The notes under the pieces: generated by a model
The model's input: only the letters and a program-made list of their open reading frames with translations
The model's database searches: none
Told to the model about the DNA's origin: nothing
From: Jackrogersella multiformis
Lineage: Eukaryota > Ascomycota > Sordariomycetes > Xylariales > Hypoxylaceae
Reading direction: 5' to 3'
DNA length: 64,000 nt
Assembly: GCA_902806575.1 (NCBI GenBank)
Contig: CADCXD010000010.1
Coordinates: 1,922,001 to 1,986,000, forward strand
Position numbers and translations under genes: made by a program
Part shown: one piece after another, positions 21,925 through 32,312 of the stretch
How positions within the stretch are numbered: the first letter of the stretch is position 1
Layout of the letters: the number at the start of each line of letters is the position of its first letter

Positions 21925-24900
21925 ATGAGCGGCAAACGATACGCCTTCGTCCCTATGGACGCAGATGAGGTTGGCCCGCAGAAGGTTGAGAAGAAATCGA
22001 AGCATCGGCACCGCGACGAAAACGAGAAATCTAGTTCTCATCGTGACTCACATCGAAAGTCGCACCGCACTCGAAGTCGCACTCGTAGCCGGTCCCCTCA
22101 TCCTGACTTGCATAGGAACAAGTCGAAGTCGATTAGGAAGCATGGAAAGGGTGATTTCGATGATCGATGGGGCGATGAGGAACCGGGGAGTGAGCCTGAA
22201 CCTTCGAACGATGGACGCGACGAAGAACCGGAATTCCAGGAATCAGCTCCTAAACGCGTGAAGCTAAGTCATGAAGAACGCGAAGGGGCGAAGGGGGGTG
22301 ACGATAGTGCCGATTCGGATACCGCGCGCGATGTCGCCGAGAGAGAAGCATTTTCTAAGCGCCTCAAGGAACGAGATGAGGGCGGCAAGTCAAAGACACA
22401 GGGCAGGGCAGGCAAGGAACGCCAGCGTCTAGCTGAGGATCTCGCCGCAAATAGGGCCGCCATGCCAGACTTGCGTGAGCGCTCTAGGCAAGATTATCTA
22501 AAAAAGAGAGAGTCGGAAAGATTAGCATTGCTACGGAAACAAGTCGCGGAAGAGGCCGCAGAATTAAATAGTGGCACGCGATTATCCGAGCGAGAAAGAG
22601 CTGAGTTTGCCAAGAACCGAGAAGTTCTGCGACTAGCCGAGGAGCGATTACGAATCGATGATCATCGCGATGGCTATTACATGCCAGAAGACTATATCAC
22701 CGAGAAGGGAAAGATAGATAAGAAGCGAAAAGAAGAGGCGCTATACAAACGATACGTCGAAAGGGACGAGTACGGCCAGGAGAAGTTTGTTACCGAGCAC
22801 GAGGAGTGGGAGAGGGAACAGACGCAAAAGGCGAAGGCACAAATCAACAGGGCAGAAAGAGAATATGAAGGAGATTACGCCCCTGTTCTTGATCCGGAAC
22901 AGTATATCCAGTGGAATCTGGGCACGACAATGGCGGGCGAGGGGAAGACGTTAACCAAGGAGCAGAGGTTTCTAGAAGCCCAAATCGAGGCTGCGGAAAA
23001 GAAGGCCCTGTCTATCCAAGAGACTAGGAAAAGCCTACCCATTTACAAATATCGAGATGAATTCATTGCGGCCATCAACCAATACCAGATTCTCGTCCTT
23101 GTCGGCGAGACGGGAAGTGGAAAGACTACCCAGTTGCCCCAGTACCTACATGAGGCTGGCTTCACAAAAGGAGGCCTCAAGGTTGGCTGCACGCAACCTC
23201 GAAGGGTCGCAGCTATGAGTGTAGCAGCTCGAGTTGCAGAAGAAATGGGGGTCAAGGTCGGAAATGAAGTAGGTTACTCTATTCGGTTCGAAGACTCCAC
23301 CAGCGACAAAACTGTCCTAAAGTATATGACCGACGGCATGTTACTCCGAGAATTTATGACGGAGCCGGACCTTGCCGGCTACTCAGCTCTAATGATCGAT
23401 GAGGCTCACGAACGGACCGTGCATACCGACATCCTGCTTGCGCTAGTTAAAGATTTGGCTAGGGAACGACCGGATTTAAAACTTCTTATTTCTTCTGCTA
23501 CCATGAATGCCGAGAAATTTGCCAAGTATTTCGACGATGCCCCCATCTTCAATATCCCCGGACGAAGGTATCCCGTTGATATCTACTATACTCCAGCACC
23601 GGAAGCAAACTACCTAACAGCAGCTATCACGACTATTTTCCAAATCCACACTTCTCAAGGGAAAGGCGATATCTTGGTATTCTTGACTGGCCAAGATGAG
23701 ATCGAAGCTGCGGAACTACAATTGACCGAGACTGCAAGGAAGCTTGGAAACCGTGTGAAAGAGTTGCTCGTCTGTCCCATCTACGCCAACCTTCCCTCGG
23801 ATCTCCAGAGCAAGATATTCGAGCCTACCCCTGAAGGGGCTCGTAAAGTTGTTCTAGCTACGAATATCGCCGAGACAAGTTTGACCATCGACGGTATTAC
23901 ATACGTCATTGACCCAGGCTACGTGAAGGAGAACGTATACAACCCAGCTACGGGCATGTCAAATCTTGTTGTTGTTCCGTGTTCACGAGCCTCTGCAAAC
24001 CAACGTAGTGGACGCGCCGGCCGTGTCGGCCCTGGTAAGTGCTTTCGGCTTTACACCAGGTTTGCCTACATGAACGAAATGGACGAATCAACTACACCAG
24101 AGATTCAGAGAACCAACCTCAACGGTGTCGTCCTGTTGCTAAAGTCGCTCGGCATCAATCAGCTTCTGGAGTTCGAGTTCATGGATCCGCCCCCTACCGA
24201 ATCTCTAATTGGAGCTTTGAATCAACTTTTCGCGCTACAGGCCCTAAATCATAAAGGCGAGCTCACTAAGGTTGGTAGGCAGATGGCCGAATTTCCCACG
24301 GATCCGATGCTTGCCAAGGCTGTTCTCGCTGCAGACAAATTCAAGTGCGTCGACGAGGTGCTATCTATTGTGTCAATGTTGAGCGAGGCGTCAGCATTGT
24401 TTTTCCGGCCCAAAGACAAGAAGATTCATGCCGACAGTGCTCGCAACCGCTTTACCGTCAAAGAGGGTGGCGACCACTTAACACTCCTCAATATATGGAA
24501 CCAGTGGGTCGATAGTGACTTCTCGCCCATCTGGTCCCGCGAGAATTTCTTACAGCAACGCTCTCTAACTCGTGCGCGAGACGTTCGCGATCAACTGGCC
24601 AAACTCTGCGAGCGCGTTGAAGTAGCGCCGTCTACGTGCGGCTCAGCCAACATCGAGCCCATCAAGAAGGCGCTCACGGCGGGCTTCTTCCCGAACGCGG
24701 CCAAGCTACAGCGTAACGGCGACAGCTACCGGACGGTGAAGAACAATACGACGGTGTGGATCCACCCGAGCTCGGTGCTGATGAAGTCGGACCCACCGGA
24801 GAAGATGGTGGTCTACTACGAGCTGGTGCTGACCAATAAGGAGTACATGCGCAGCTGCATGCCCATCAAGCCGCAGTGGCTGAACGAGGTCGCCCCGCAC

Positions 24901-24969
24901 TTCCACAAGAAGAAGGACCTGGAGGAGCTCGAGGAGAGGAAGATGCCCAAAGCGCAGAAGAATGGCTAG
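21925..24969 (+). CDS. prp2: DEAH-box spliceosomal RNA helicase Prp2 (DHX16 / Cdc28 type)
   Basis: A single uninterrupted 1,014-codon frame. The N-terminal third is charged and contains an SR/RS stretch (RTRSRTRSRSPH). The Prp2-type linker (DPEQYIQWNLG, then SIQETRKSLPIYKYRDEF) leads into the helicase core: GETGSGKT (394-401), QPRRVAAMSVA, DEAH (492-495), SAT (524-526), TNIAETSLTIDG and QRSGRAGRVGPG (693-704). The winged-helix, ratchet and OB-fold regions follow to the C terminus. Length and the IQETRKSLPIYKY block place it with Prp2/DHX16 rather than Prp16, Prp22 or Prp43. Prp2 remodels the activated spliceosome before the first transesterification. Having no intron is notable in this intron-rich neighbourhood. 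Confidence 0.94.
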   Translation: MSGKRYAFVPMDADEVGPQKVEKKSKHRHRDENEKSSSHRDSHRKSHRTRSRTRSRSPHPDLHRNKSKSIRKHGKGDFDDRWGDEEPGSEPEPSNDGRDEEPEFQESAPKRVKLSHEEREGAKGGDDSADSDTARDVAEREAFSKRLKERDEGGKSKTQGRAGKERQRLAEDLAANRAAMPDLRERSRQDYLKKRESERLALLRKQVAEEAAELNSGTRLSERERAEFAKNREVLRLAEERLRIDDHRDGYYMPEDYITEKGKIDKKRKEEALYKRYVERDEYGQEKFVTEHEEWEREQTQKAKAQINRAEREYEGDYAPVLDPEQYIQWNLGTTMAGEGKTLTKEQRFLEAQIEAAEKKALSIQETRKSLPIYKYRDEFIAAINQYQILVLVGETGSGKTTQLPQYLHEAGFTKGGLKVGCTQPRRVAAMSVAARVAEEMGVKVGNEVGYSIRFEDSTSDKTVLKYMTDGMLLREFMTEPDLAGYSALMIDEAHERTVHTDILLALVKDLARERPDLKLLISSATMNAEKFAKYFDDAPIFNIPGRRYPVDIYYTPAPEANYLTAAITTIFQIHTSQGKGDILVFLTGQDEIEAAELQLTETARKLGNRVKELLVCPIYANLPSDLQSKIFEPTPEGARKVVLATNIAETSLTIDGITYVIDPGYVKENVYNPATGMSNLVVVPCSRASANQRSGRAGRVGPGKCFRLYTRFAYMNEMDESTTPEIQRTNLNGVVLLLKSLGINQLLEFEFMDPPPTESLIGALNQLFALQALNHKGELTKVGRQMAEFPTDPMLAKAVLAADKFKCVDEVLSIVSMLSEASALFFRPKDKKIHADSARNRFTVKEGGDHLTLLNIWNQWVDSDFSPIWSRENFLQQRSLTRARDVRDQLAKLCERVEVAPSTCGSANIEPIKKALTAGFFPNAAKLQRNGDSYRTVKNNTTVWIHPSSVLMKSDPPEKMVVYYELVLTNKEYMRSCMPIKPQWLNEVAPHFHKKKDLEELEERKMPKAQKNG

Positions 24970-25412
24970 GCTAGATGACGAATGAGGTACGAGCCTTTTT
25001 GGGATACAGACGTATAAGCAGAAATGAAAAATGAAAACGGGTTAGAAGTATGTATGAGCGGGATTAGTATATATTCTATTTATCACGCATGTAAGCCGCT
25101 AAGTAGAATACCCATATTATACGTACGTGCGGATGCACATACCTAAAGTAATGCACATCATATTAGTTACATGTAGGTAGCTAGAACATACCATACTCAT
25201 ATCCAACGATTCGAATTCGCTCCAAGAGTAAGAACTAGCTTAGTACCATGCACAGCGAGCTTATTATTAAGAAATTCTCGCCATTTTATCACTCTATTCT
25301 ATTCTGTTTTGTTAATGCCAATTTAGCCCACCCCCCAACGTTCACCCACCTAACCTAGGTACCTAGGCATGTACCTAAGTCAGCCAGCCAGTCAGCCTCC
25401 CTACTACTACTA
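24970..25412. terminator. 3' flanks of two convergent genes
   Basis: About 440 nt separate the stop of prp2 from the stop of the ABM gene on the other strand, so both transcripts must end here. It is AT-rich, with one CCTAGGTACCTAGG palindrome near 25354-25368. No discrete terminator element can be named. Confidence 0.45.
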
Positions 25413-25826
25413 CTACTTCTTCAGCAGCGCCTCCTCGCCGGCCACGGGGACCAGCTCCTCGAAGCGGCGCAGGTCCATGGGCTTCTCCAGCAGCGGCGCC
25501 ACGAACGGGTTGAAGGTCTGCCAGTACGGGTTCTCCAGGTGGTACTTCTGGCTGCCCTCGCCCTCGTACCGCTCCACGATCGTGAAGTCCTGCGCGTCAT
25601 GCACCGACTGCACTGCGGGGGAGGGTTAGGTATGGCTGTCGCGAAAAGGGGAGGGAGGGGTTTAAGGGTTTGAGGTGGAAATGAGAGGCGACTTACTGAC
25701 GAACCACGATATGGTCTCTTTGTCCTTGGAGTACACGGCCGAGGCTTCGTTGAGCTTGGCGTGGAGCTTGGCGATGTTTTCCGCGCCGGGCTTGGCGCGG
25801 AGGTGCACGACGATTGTGTAGACCAT
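25413..25826 (-). CDS. ABM-domain (antibiotic biosynthesis monooxygenase-like) small protein
   Basis: Exons are 25697-25826 and 25413-25612, joined as ISWFV-MQSVHD (GTAAGT donor, CAG acceptor), giving 109 aa. The fold signature of dimeric alpha/beta ABM proteins is visible: a first strand MVYTIVVHLRAKPG, helix ENIAKLHAKLNEASAVY, strand ETISWFVMQSV, strand FTIVERYEGE, then the HLENPYW helix start and a C-terminal VAPLLEKPMDL strand region. ABM proteins include cofactor-free monooxygenases and haem-degrading enzymes; which applies here cannot be told. No biosynthetic genes are next to it, so a tailoring role is not supported by context. Confidence 0.85.
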
Positions 25827-26623
25827 TTTCTTTTGGGGAGGGTTGGTGTGTTGGGAGTTGGGAGGTTGTTGCGAAAGAGATGTTGAGAGTTGGGCCTGGC
25901 TTGTGAGGGATAAGGTAAAAGAGGTATGTGTGTAGGGGCGGTAGAGCGGACCGTAGCGAAGAATTAGTAGGCGCCGCACCTCCGCATTTGGCTGGGACGA
26001 CTCAAGGTTTATGTGATTGGCTTAGGGCGGAACGCCCTATGAGCTCGGCTCTTATCATGTATTAGGTAGGTACCTAGGTAGGTACCTGTAGTACCTAGGT
26101 AGGTAGGCAAGTTACCTAGGTACCTAGTGTAGTGTAGTAGTGGTGCTATTGAAATAGGGCTCCCGCCCCCTCCCCCTTTTTTGTGATAGATGCTGGCTCT
26201 CTCTCAGCCCCTTATTTGATCACTACAATTTCGTAAGGTGAAAACTACGACTGCTACTAGATTCATGAAAACGTCATATTTATTATGTTTGTATGCTTTA
26301 CGAAGTTCTATGGTTAGTCAAATGTTTATCGTAAACATATCCTAAGACCCCTAATTAACTACCTTTATGAAGGAACATGTGTGTCGAATTGCGAATAAGC
26401 TATACAACATACAACCTTAGCTCTAATTGGCCGAGAAAGCTTATAGGATTCTATAAAGAGTTATGTATCAATAGTACGTTAATTTCCGATTGGCCATACT
26501 ACGGACGATATGTGCAATACAACCCTCTTCTTGCTCATCTCTAGCTATGTCCCTAGAAGCACACACCAAACCGAACTATGAATGCCCTTAGGTTAACACT
26601 TAGTTGCGCATGTTAAATCTGAT
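25827..26623. other. intergenic with CCTAGGT cluster
   Basis: Upstream of the ABM gene. A dense palindrome cluster lies at 26062-26127. The rest is AT-rich with no supported frame. Confidence 0.5.
26062..26127. repeat. CCTAGGT/GGTACC palindrome cluster
   Basis: Interlocking copies of GGTAGGTACCTAGG, close to perfectly self-complementary over much of the segment, so it could fold as a hairpin. Confidence 0.7.
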
Positions 26624-27199
26624 TTAGGTCGTAATTCGCAAGCCCAACTTTCGAAGCCGGCGCAAGAAATTCTCTTCTTGTAGCTCTGTTCGGGAAACCC
26701 CAAAGATTGATTGGTAAAGGGGAGCCATGTCGTGTGGCCCGCATGGCCGAGAGTCGCCGCTTGCTTTGCGCTTTTCTAGGAAGTTGGCCAGATGGGCGTG
26801 TAGCATGTCCTCGACAGTTTGTGATTGAGGTTCAGATTGAGACTGAGATTAAGACTGAGATTAAGGTGCTGGCATGATGGTTTCTTCGTGTTCGACGTCC
26901 AGGTCGTCATAATCTTCCTTGATCTCGGTGCAGGCGTCCACGATAGCCGCCTTCACAAGCACGGCTTCCTCCTGGGTGAAATAGGGGGTGCTGATGTAAA
27001 GCGGGTCAACTGTTAGGGATATTCGTTCCTGGGAAGCGCGATCGGTGCGGACATTTCTGAAGTCGTATAGCAGAATACGGATCTTGTACCCAAGGTTCGA
27101 ATCCGCTTTAATGGTTGAAGTTTTTGTCGGCGGCGATTGCTTTCGAAGATGCGTCGCTGCTGCCGCCGACGACTTTGCCTTTTTCCTTGCAACAGCCAT
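26624..27199 (-). pseudogene. unknown gene, frame interrupted by two TAA codons in a Ser-Gln repeat
   Basis: From ATG at 27199 (context ACAAACATGG) a frame encodes a basic Ala/Ser/Lys-rich start, then a folded-looking segment (YKIRILLYDFRN, DPLYISTPYFTQEEAVLV, an acidic patch KEDYDDLDVEHEE). It stops at TAA about 26861. The same frame then runs through Ser-Gln codons with a second TAA and stays open to 26624, ending LRRLRKLGLRITT. The repeat unit is TCTCAGTCT(C/T)AA: intact copies read Ser-Gln-Ser-Gln, and both stops are CAA-to-TAA differences. Read through, it would be 191 aa. I do not recognise the family. It may be a pseudogene, a 111-aa gene with a dead 3' extension, or a gene with population variants. 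A fragment resembling its C-terminal part lies on the opposite strand at 27826-28008. Confidence 0.5.
26826..26862 (-). repeat. 12-nt Ser-Gln coding repeat with CAA/TAA variation
   Basis: On the minus strand the unit TCTCAGTCTNAA is repeated about twice, with a partial third. N is T in one copy and C in another; the base change decides between Gln and stop. Confidence 0.7.
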
Positions 27200-27825
27200 G
27201 TTTGTTACCTGCCCGGTATGAATCCTGAACAAGAAACTGAAGGATCGTTCTGTTATGTTAGATTGTTCTGGTATGTTATACGCGAAGAGTGTATATGAGC
27301 AAATAATAAAATTCTAAATTAGCTTTAGGAACCCAAAGCTAGATCTACGAGGCTTGTCTCGAGATATTTAACATAAAGTCTAATATACAGTAGGTACTAC
27401 CTAGGTAGGTTAAGAGAAGGCTAGCAGGTGCCTATCGGTATGTTTGGATTACCATATAAGACTCTCTCACACTGCTCTATCAACCTTAGGCAAATATCTT
27501 GCAATCAAAACTGTTACCATCACTACATTACTCTCTTTACGTCGAGCTACGAGAATAATATTCACTATTCGTTAAAAAGAAAAATATATATAAAAAGTAC
27601 ATACCTACATACATCCACGATGTTTATTAAAACAAAAATGGGAGCGAAATGGACCGAGAAAGAATCAGGCCAGAACCCACCTACAAGAAAATATCTTGGA
27701 TGGTTTATACAAATCCGTCACCGGGTTTTGGTAATCATGCCGAATATTTGTCCACGATTTGAGATCATTCGGGACAAATAAGGAATCTCGCCATCGCCTG
27801 GAGGGTACGGGCCACGAAATTTTGT
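27200..27825. other. intergenic, AT-rich
   Basis: Upstream of the interrupted gene and of the opposite-strand fragment. It holds one CCTAGGTAGG word near 27395-27412. No supported coding frame. Confidence 0.4.
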
Positions 27826-28008
27826 TTGGGCAAGCCGTACTTCAGCGATTCGACGAGGGATCAACTAATGAGGCTGCCTACGAGAGATTGCAATTTGGAA
27901 GAAACTCTACGCGCGCTTTCAGAAAAGCGCAAAGGTGGTGGTACAATATGTGCCTCCCATGACCTTGCCCCCCTTTTTGAGGTGGTGCTGGGACTACGAC
28001 GGAGTTAA
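27826..28008 (+). pseudogene. fragment related to the neighbouring interrupted gene
   Basis: A plus-strand frame without a convincing start codon encodes LEETLRALSEKRKGGG followed by CASHDLAPLFEVVLGLRR and a stop at 28006. It matches LANFLEKRKASG followed by CGPHDMAPLYQSIFGVSR from the minus-strand gene at 26624-26806. The shared core is EKRK...C..HD.APL....G..R, and a 14-nt identity (AGAAAAGCGCAAAG) underlies it. This suggests an old inverted duplication or two members of a small family, here truncated. The similarity is short and judged by eye. Confidence 0.35.
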
Positions 28009-30684
28009 GGGGTGGCTTCCGACATCGCGACTGGAGATGACGACGAGCAGAGTTTGGAGTCTGGATTTATTCATTGTACCTACCGCTTGTATTTTTACCA
28101 TATTTTGATTTGCCCTATATATCATCTTTCTACCCGTGAGAAGGGATACACTTGAGACATTGTAGACAAAGGCGTGTTCTGTATGTATACCGTTATCTAT
28201 AGTAGATAGATTTAGAGCCCCTCGCGCAACAGCGTCGTTATTATCCATGTCGCTAGGCCCGCTTCCTAAGACCGTTGAGCACTCTGGAGCATACCCAGTC
28301 TCATAGAGAAACAGAGTGCGGATATACTCGGGCTATAGTCGTCCCTGACTTCCTTTCTCTGGCCTTTGATATGGATTGTTAGAGCGAGCTGTCGAAGTAC
28401 GGGGTTCGCATCACTTTCGCGTTTCGAAGCTTCTAGCATGGTTGGGAAAGGAGGCGGGCGGGGCCATCTCGAGTCTTCGTAACGGGCGTACGAAGGTGAG
28501 ACACTGCTCCGGGGAGTGGCGACGAGCTGATTGGAAGAACCACGAAGCTTGTTTAAAAACAATAACACGCAGCCGAATAGGCAGAACGCAAGGACCTCGA
28601 CGCTGTGTGAGGGTATACATATCCCCCCTCCCCTCCTACGACCACGCGCGGGAAAAGAAGTGGAAAAGTCTGTGGCGTTCTCGTATTTCTATGTGGCCCG
28701 GGAACAAGCTGAGCGTGCTGAGGATGCCTGTCAGTGCTATATCATTGGACCCGTTAGATAAGTCTCATATAGGCAGCCGCTAGGTAGGGATTGGGTGTCT
28801 CGTCTACAGTTTCCAAGCATAATATTTATCTTCCCTTCGCCATCTCATCCATACTTAAAACATTTATCCCAAGACCTGAAGCGTAACCACGGCAGATACA
28901 GTCTCGACAACGGCCAGTGAGGGTACGGTGTATTCAATACCGGAGGTATGAAAAATGAAGTGGTCGGATGATCAGAGAATTCGGAACATCTAGGCAATTC
29001 CAACTAGGTTAGTAAATTAACAAAGTCAGCTTGCAAATTTTCGATCATCTCGAGTAAAAAAATCGACTGCGGTGTATTTTCTAGCTCTGCGAATGGAAAT
29101 TTCGCCTACGGCCTTCCACAGGAACGACTTTACCTACCAGAACACAGAGAGTTCAAGGCTCGGCAATCGATGAAGTGAGCCAACTAGATTGGAGATCATC
29201 CAATTTTATACCATATTGAATATGTCTCGTCCGAGATCCCCCTATCACTTTTCCGCAATAACCGGTAATATCGAATGCTCTCGTCGACATCTACTTGATA
29301 GTATAATGGCGATATACGTGGCCGGACGCTGTGGTTTTCAATTTGGGATCGTCGAACCAGAGGTAATTGGCGAATGTGAAGTTGATCTCCAACATGCGCT
29401 GTCTGCGCCTAACATAAGCTACTCTGACACGCATTTGCGTTATATAATAATTTAACCAAAGACGCACGAGGCCACGATGCTACAACCATCAGAGTGGCAT
29501 TTCGGGGAACCGGCTATACTTACATGGCTTACAATTATAAATCAAGCAAACCAAAACGTAGGAAAATGATTATGGGATGTCGTATTGTACCACGGAAGGT
29601 TGGGAATTCAGGAATCGAGCTCTTTTATCAAGATTAGATTCCACCTTCATCCTGGTTTCACGCCAATCTGAAACAGGAAGCCTTGCTCGAGGATTGGGCT
29701 GATAAGATACAGCTGTTGGACGAACCACGCCAAGCAAATCGATCCAGACGGGTTATCCCGAAGCGGCCGAGAGCCTCGCGTGGAAAAGAACCACGATCCC
29801 GCTAGCAGCTTAGGTAGGAAGTCGATAAGTGGTGCAACTTCCTAATCTAGGTCGGGTGATGCGGGTAACGAGAGCTGCTTTCGGAAGCTGAAATAGAGGT
29901 AGATAGTAGTAATATGGAGTCCAGGCGTCTAAATCGCTAACAAATGATGACTTTCTAAATAAGCCAGTGACTATTCGCTTCTTGGTGCCTGCTGACCTCC
30001 AACGAGGCATTTTGGCGGCCAAATGTGCATTCCTTGTTTATTCAAGATACTCATTGGTAGACGTCGAGGAGGAGAAAACAAAAGCCACAGACGTAGGAAG
30101 GACGAACGTCCATCCCTTGATAGGACATCCGAATAACAAATATAGGAAGATTCGGGCGTGAATGCGTAACGCAGTTTCGAGAATGGTAAGAAGCAAGAGT
30201 TCGGTACCGGCAGGGGGATTCCTGCAATGTGACCAGATACAGTACTGAGTGCAAAAGATTGAGCAATAAGAGCCAATACCGGTACTCGAGCTGTGGATAA
30301 TCGATGCTTTGTACTCTGAGTAGTGACTGATGCCTATTCGTCGTCATGGGAAAATGGGGCGTGTAAGTGAGGCGAACCATGCATCTCTTGTGTATATATG
30401 CACCTACCAGACCACAGTGGTATTCGGGACAAAGGTGTGGCAAGCCAACCGACTTAAGTATACGGGTATTAAAGCCTCTCCTGTACATCAAGGGCGGTGT
30501 GAGAATATAACATAGCAGAATCCTCCGGAGGAATTGCGCTGCCGCCGAATATTTCGGCATTAAGCCTGCGCAGCGCAACTGCTGTTAAGCTCTCTTCGCA
30601 TAAATACTTGTCTCGACCGGTTTCGTGCTGACCTTGGCTGTTCCCTTGAGCGATTCCTTTTCTCGACCAGCATACGCTCGTAAG
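28009..30684. other. intergenic, no gene seen
   Basis: About 2.7 kb with scattered short frames on both strands, none with family features, splice-consistent joins or domain signals. CCTAGGT words are notably rare here. The last 100 nt lead into the small gene at 30685. Confidence 0.45.
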
Positions 30685-31190
30685 ATGGCTTCCCCTCCCA
30701 TGAATAAATATTGGATTCCGCATCTAGATATCCACAAGAAGGTCATAACCCAGGAGCTCCAGTACTATCTGGGGCCAGACGCCACCGTCAGGCCGTACAC
30801 TCGAGAAGTACGATGGTCACGACGATCCTCTGCGAGCAGTACATTGACCACATTCTTCTAGGGAGAAGATGGCTTCCTAATCACGACGCCTGGCGCGTGT
30901 TTGACGGACGTAAGCTAGGTCGCCCACCGCGAATCCCGCCGACAATTAACCTGCGTGTCCAGGAACAAATTGACGACATATGTTTAAAGTCGAAGGAGAT
31001 GTGGGAGAAGCAGGCTGCGGCACGCTCGCAATTGAATCCCGAAAAGCCGTTGAAACGTCCATTACACCAGCCGGTTCTAATCTCGAAGGGGTCCGGGGAA
31101 GGATCCAAACACCGAGGAAAAGATCGAAGAGGCCACGTCTCTCGGCGGCCATACGACGGCAAGAAAGGAAGCGAGTCATCTTGGAAGTGA
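30685..31190 (+). CDS. small unknown protein with EGEDGFLITTPG core
   Basis: Three exons (30685-30807, 30862-30909, 30963-31190) give 132 aa. The middle exon is only 16 codons. Donors are GTACGA and GTAAGC; acceptors are CTAG and CCAG, the latter preceded by an ATTAAC branch-like site. The joined protein has a compact N-terminal domain (KYWIPHLDIHKKVITQELQ, YYLGPDATVRPYTREGEDGF), then LITTPGACLTDEQIDDIC, a helix KSKEMWEKQAAARSQ, and a Lys/Arg-rich disordered tail. I do not know a named function. The protein-like join across two introns supports a real gene. The basic tail could bind nucleic acid or mark nuclear localisation, but this is speculation. Confidence 0.7.
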
Positions 31191-32312
31191 TGTCGAGCAA
31201 ACTTGCGAACTGTCTGGGGATGTGACAGATCGCCGATGTAACGCAATGGTGCCTGTCTGACAGAGGCGGGAACACAAGACAGAGGAGTTGAGGCGCACGT
31301 CCCACCGCCGAGCGGGACATTGGGCGGCTCAAAGGCGGACGAGAATGGATTGTCTGAGATTGAAAGCTGCAGGAGAGAATCGTCCTCCAGCGAGGGATTG
31401 CCATCTGGCATTGCTGAAGCCTCTGTGGATCCGGAAGATTGAAAGACGATAGTTCAATGGTTGTCTGCACAGGCGCTCAACCTGCCGCAACAAGCCAAAG
31501 AAGCTTAAGCTCCTTTTGGTGTACCTAATCTCAATTGGCTTGTCCCAAGCATCTCACCCTGCGGTTCTGTGCATGTCATGCAGAAGTCGTGCAGATATAC
31601 GGTCCTAGCCATCTAGAGTCGAGTCAATTAGGTAGATATAAGGCCTTGATATAGCTCCTTTTGTTTATTCGGCCTAGCTACCAATCAAAGTAGTTTTTCC
31701 GTCTAGCCAACAACCTTCAGGAGGTCTAAAGGCAGAGAGGTCGCAGCCAGCCGAGAGCGGAGCCTTTATGAAGCAAGGTAGCACCGGAGATCGATCGGAG
31801 CTTATTGCTGGAAGAACAGCCGCCTTTTGGACTTTACTATGCTGGTATGTACCTAGGTAGGTAGGTAGTTTTTGCTGAGTTGGCACATAACCGGGGGCAA
31901 CTGCGGTAGCTCTTGGCAAAGCCTTTCCGAATGCCTGCAGTTAGTCTTAGTCCATGGACAACCTCAACAGACTACCTATATCATCCCGCGTATTTGCACC
32001 CGAATATAGCATGCGGTGAGCATCATTATTAGCGATGTAATGATTCCAAAGGACGAACAGTTGCTACTAGTGATTCGTCATCCGGGTGAATCGATTTGTT
32101 ATCATGTTTTCATACTTTGCAACGGCCTAAGTAAATTGGATGGCTGTCTTTTCTCTCGATACCTATGCGCATCTTTTTAAGTCGTGGAGCGGTCGCCGTC
32201 AGGTTCCCAATGGCATGGATGCATCGCATGTCGTTTGCCTTCTACTTGGAGTTCATCTTTGGATAACCCCGCCGATCGCTTGCGTTGGGATTTGGGGAGC
32301 CTTTTAATTCGG
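31191..32312. other. intergenic, no gene seen
   Basis: Minus-strand frames over 30881-31470 are shadows of the small gene and its flank. One CCTAGGTAGGTAGG word lies at 31853-31868. Nothing else stands out. Confidence 0.45.

Noticed and set aside
30881..31470. Minus-strand frames of about 175 codons
   Set aside because: Opposite the spliced 132-aa gene and its flank, with no domain signal.
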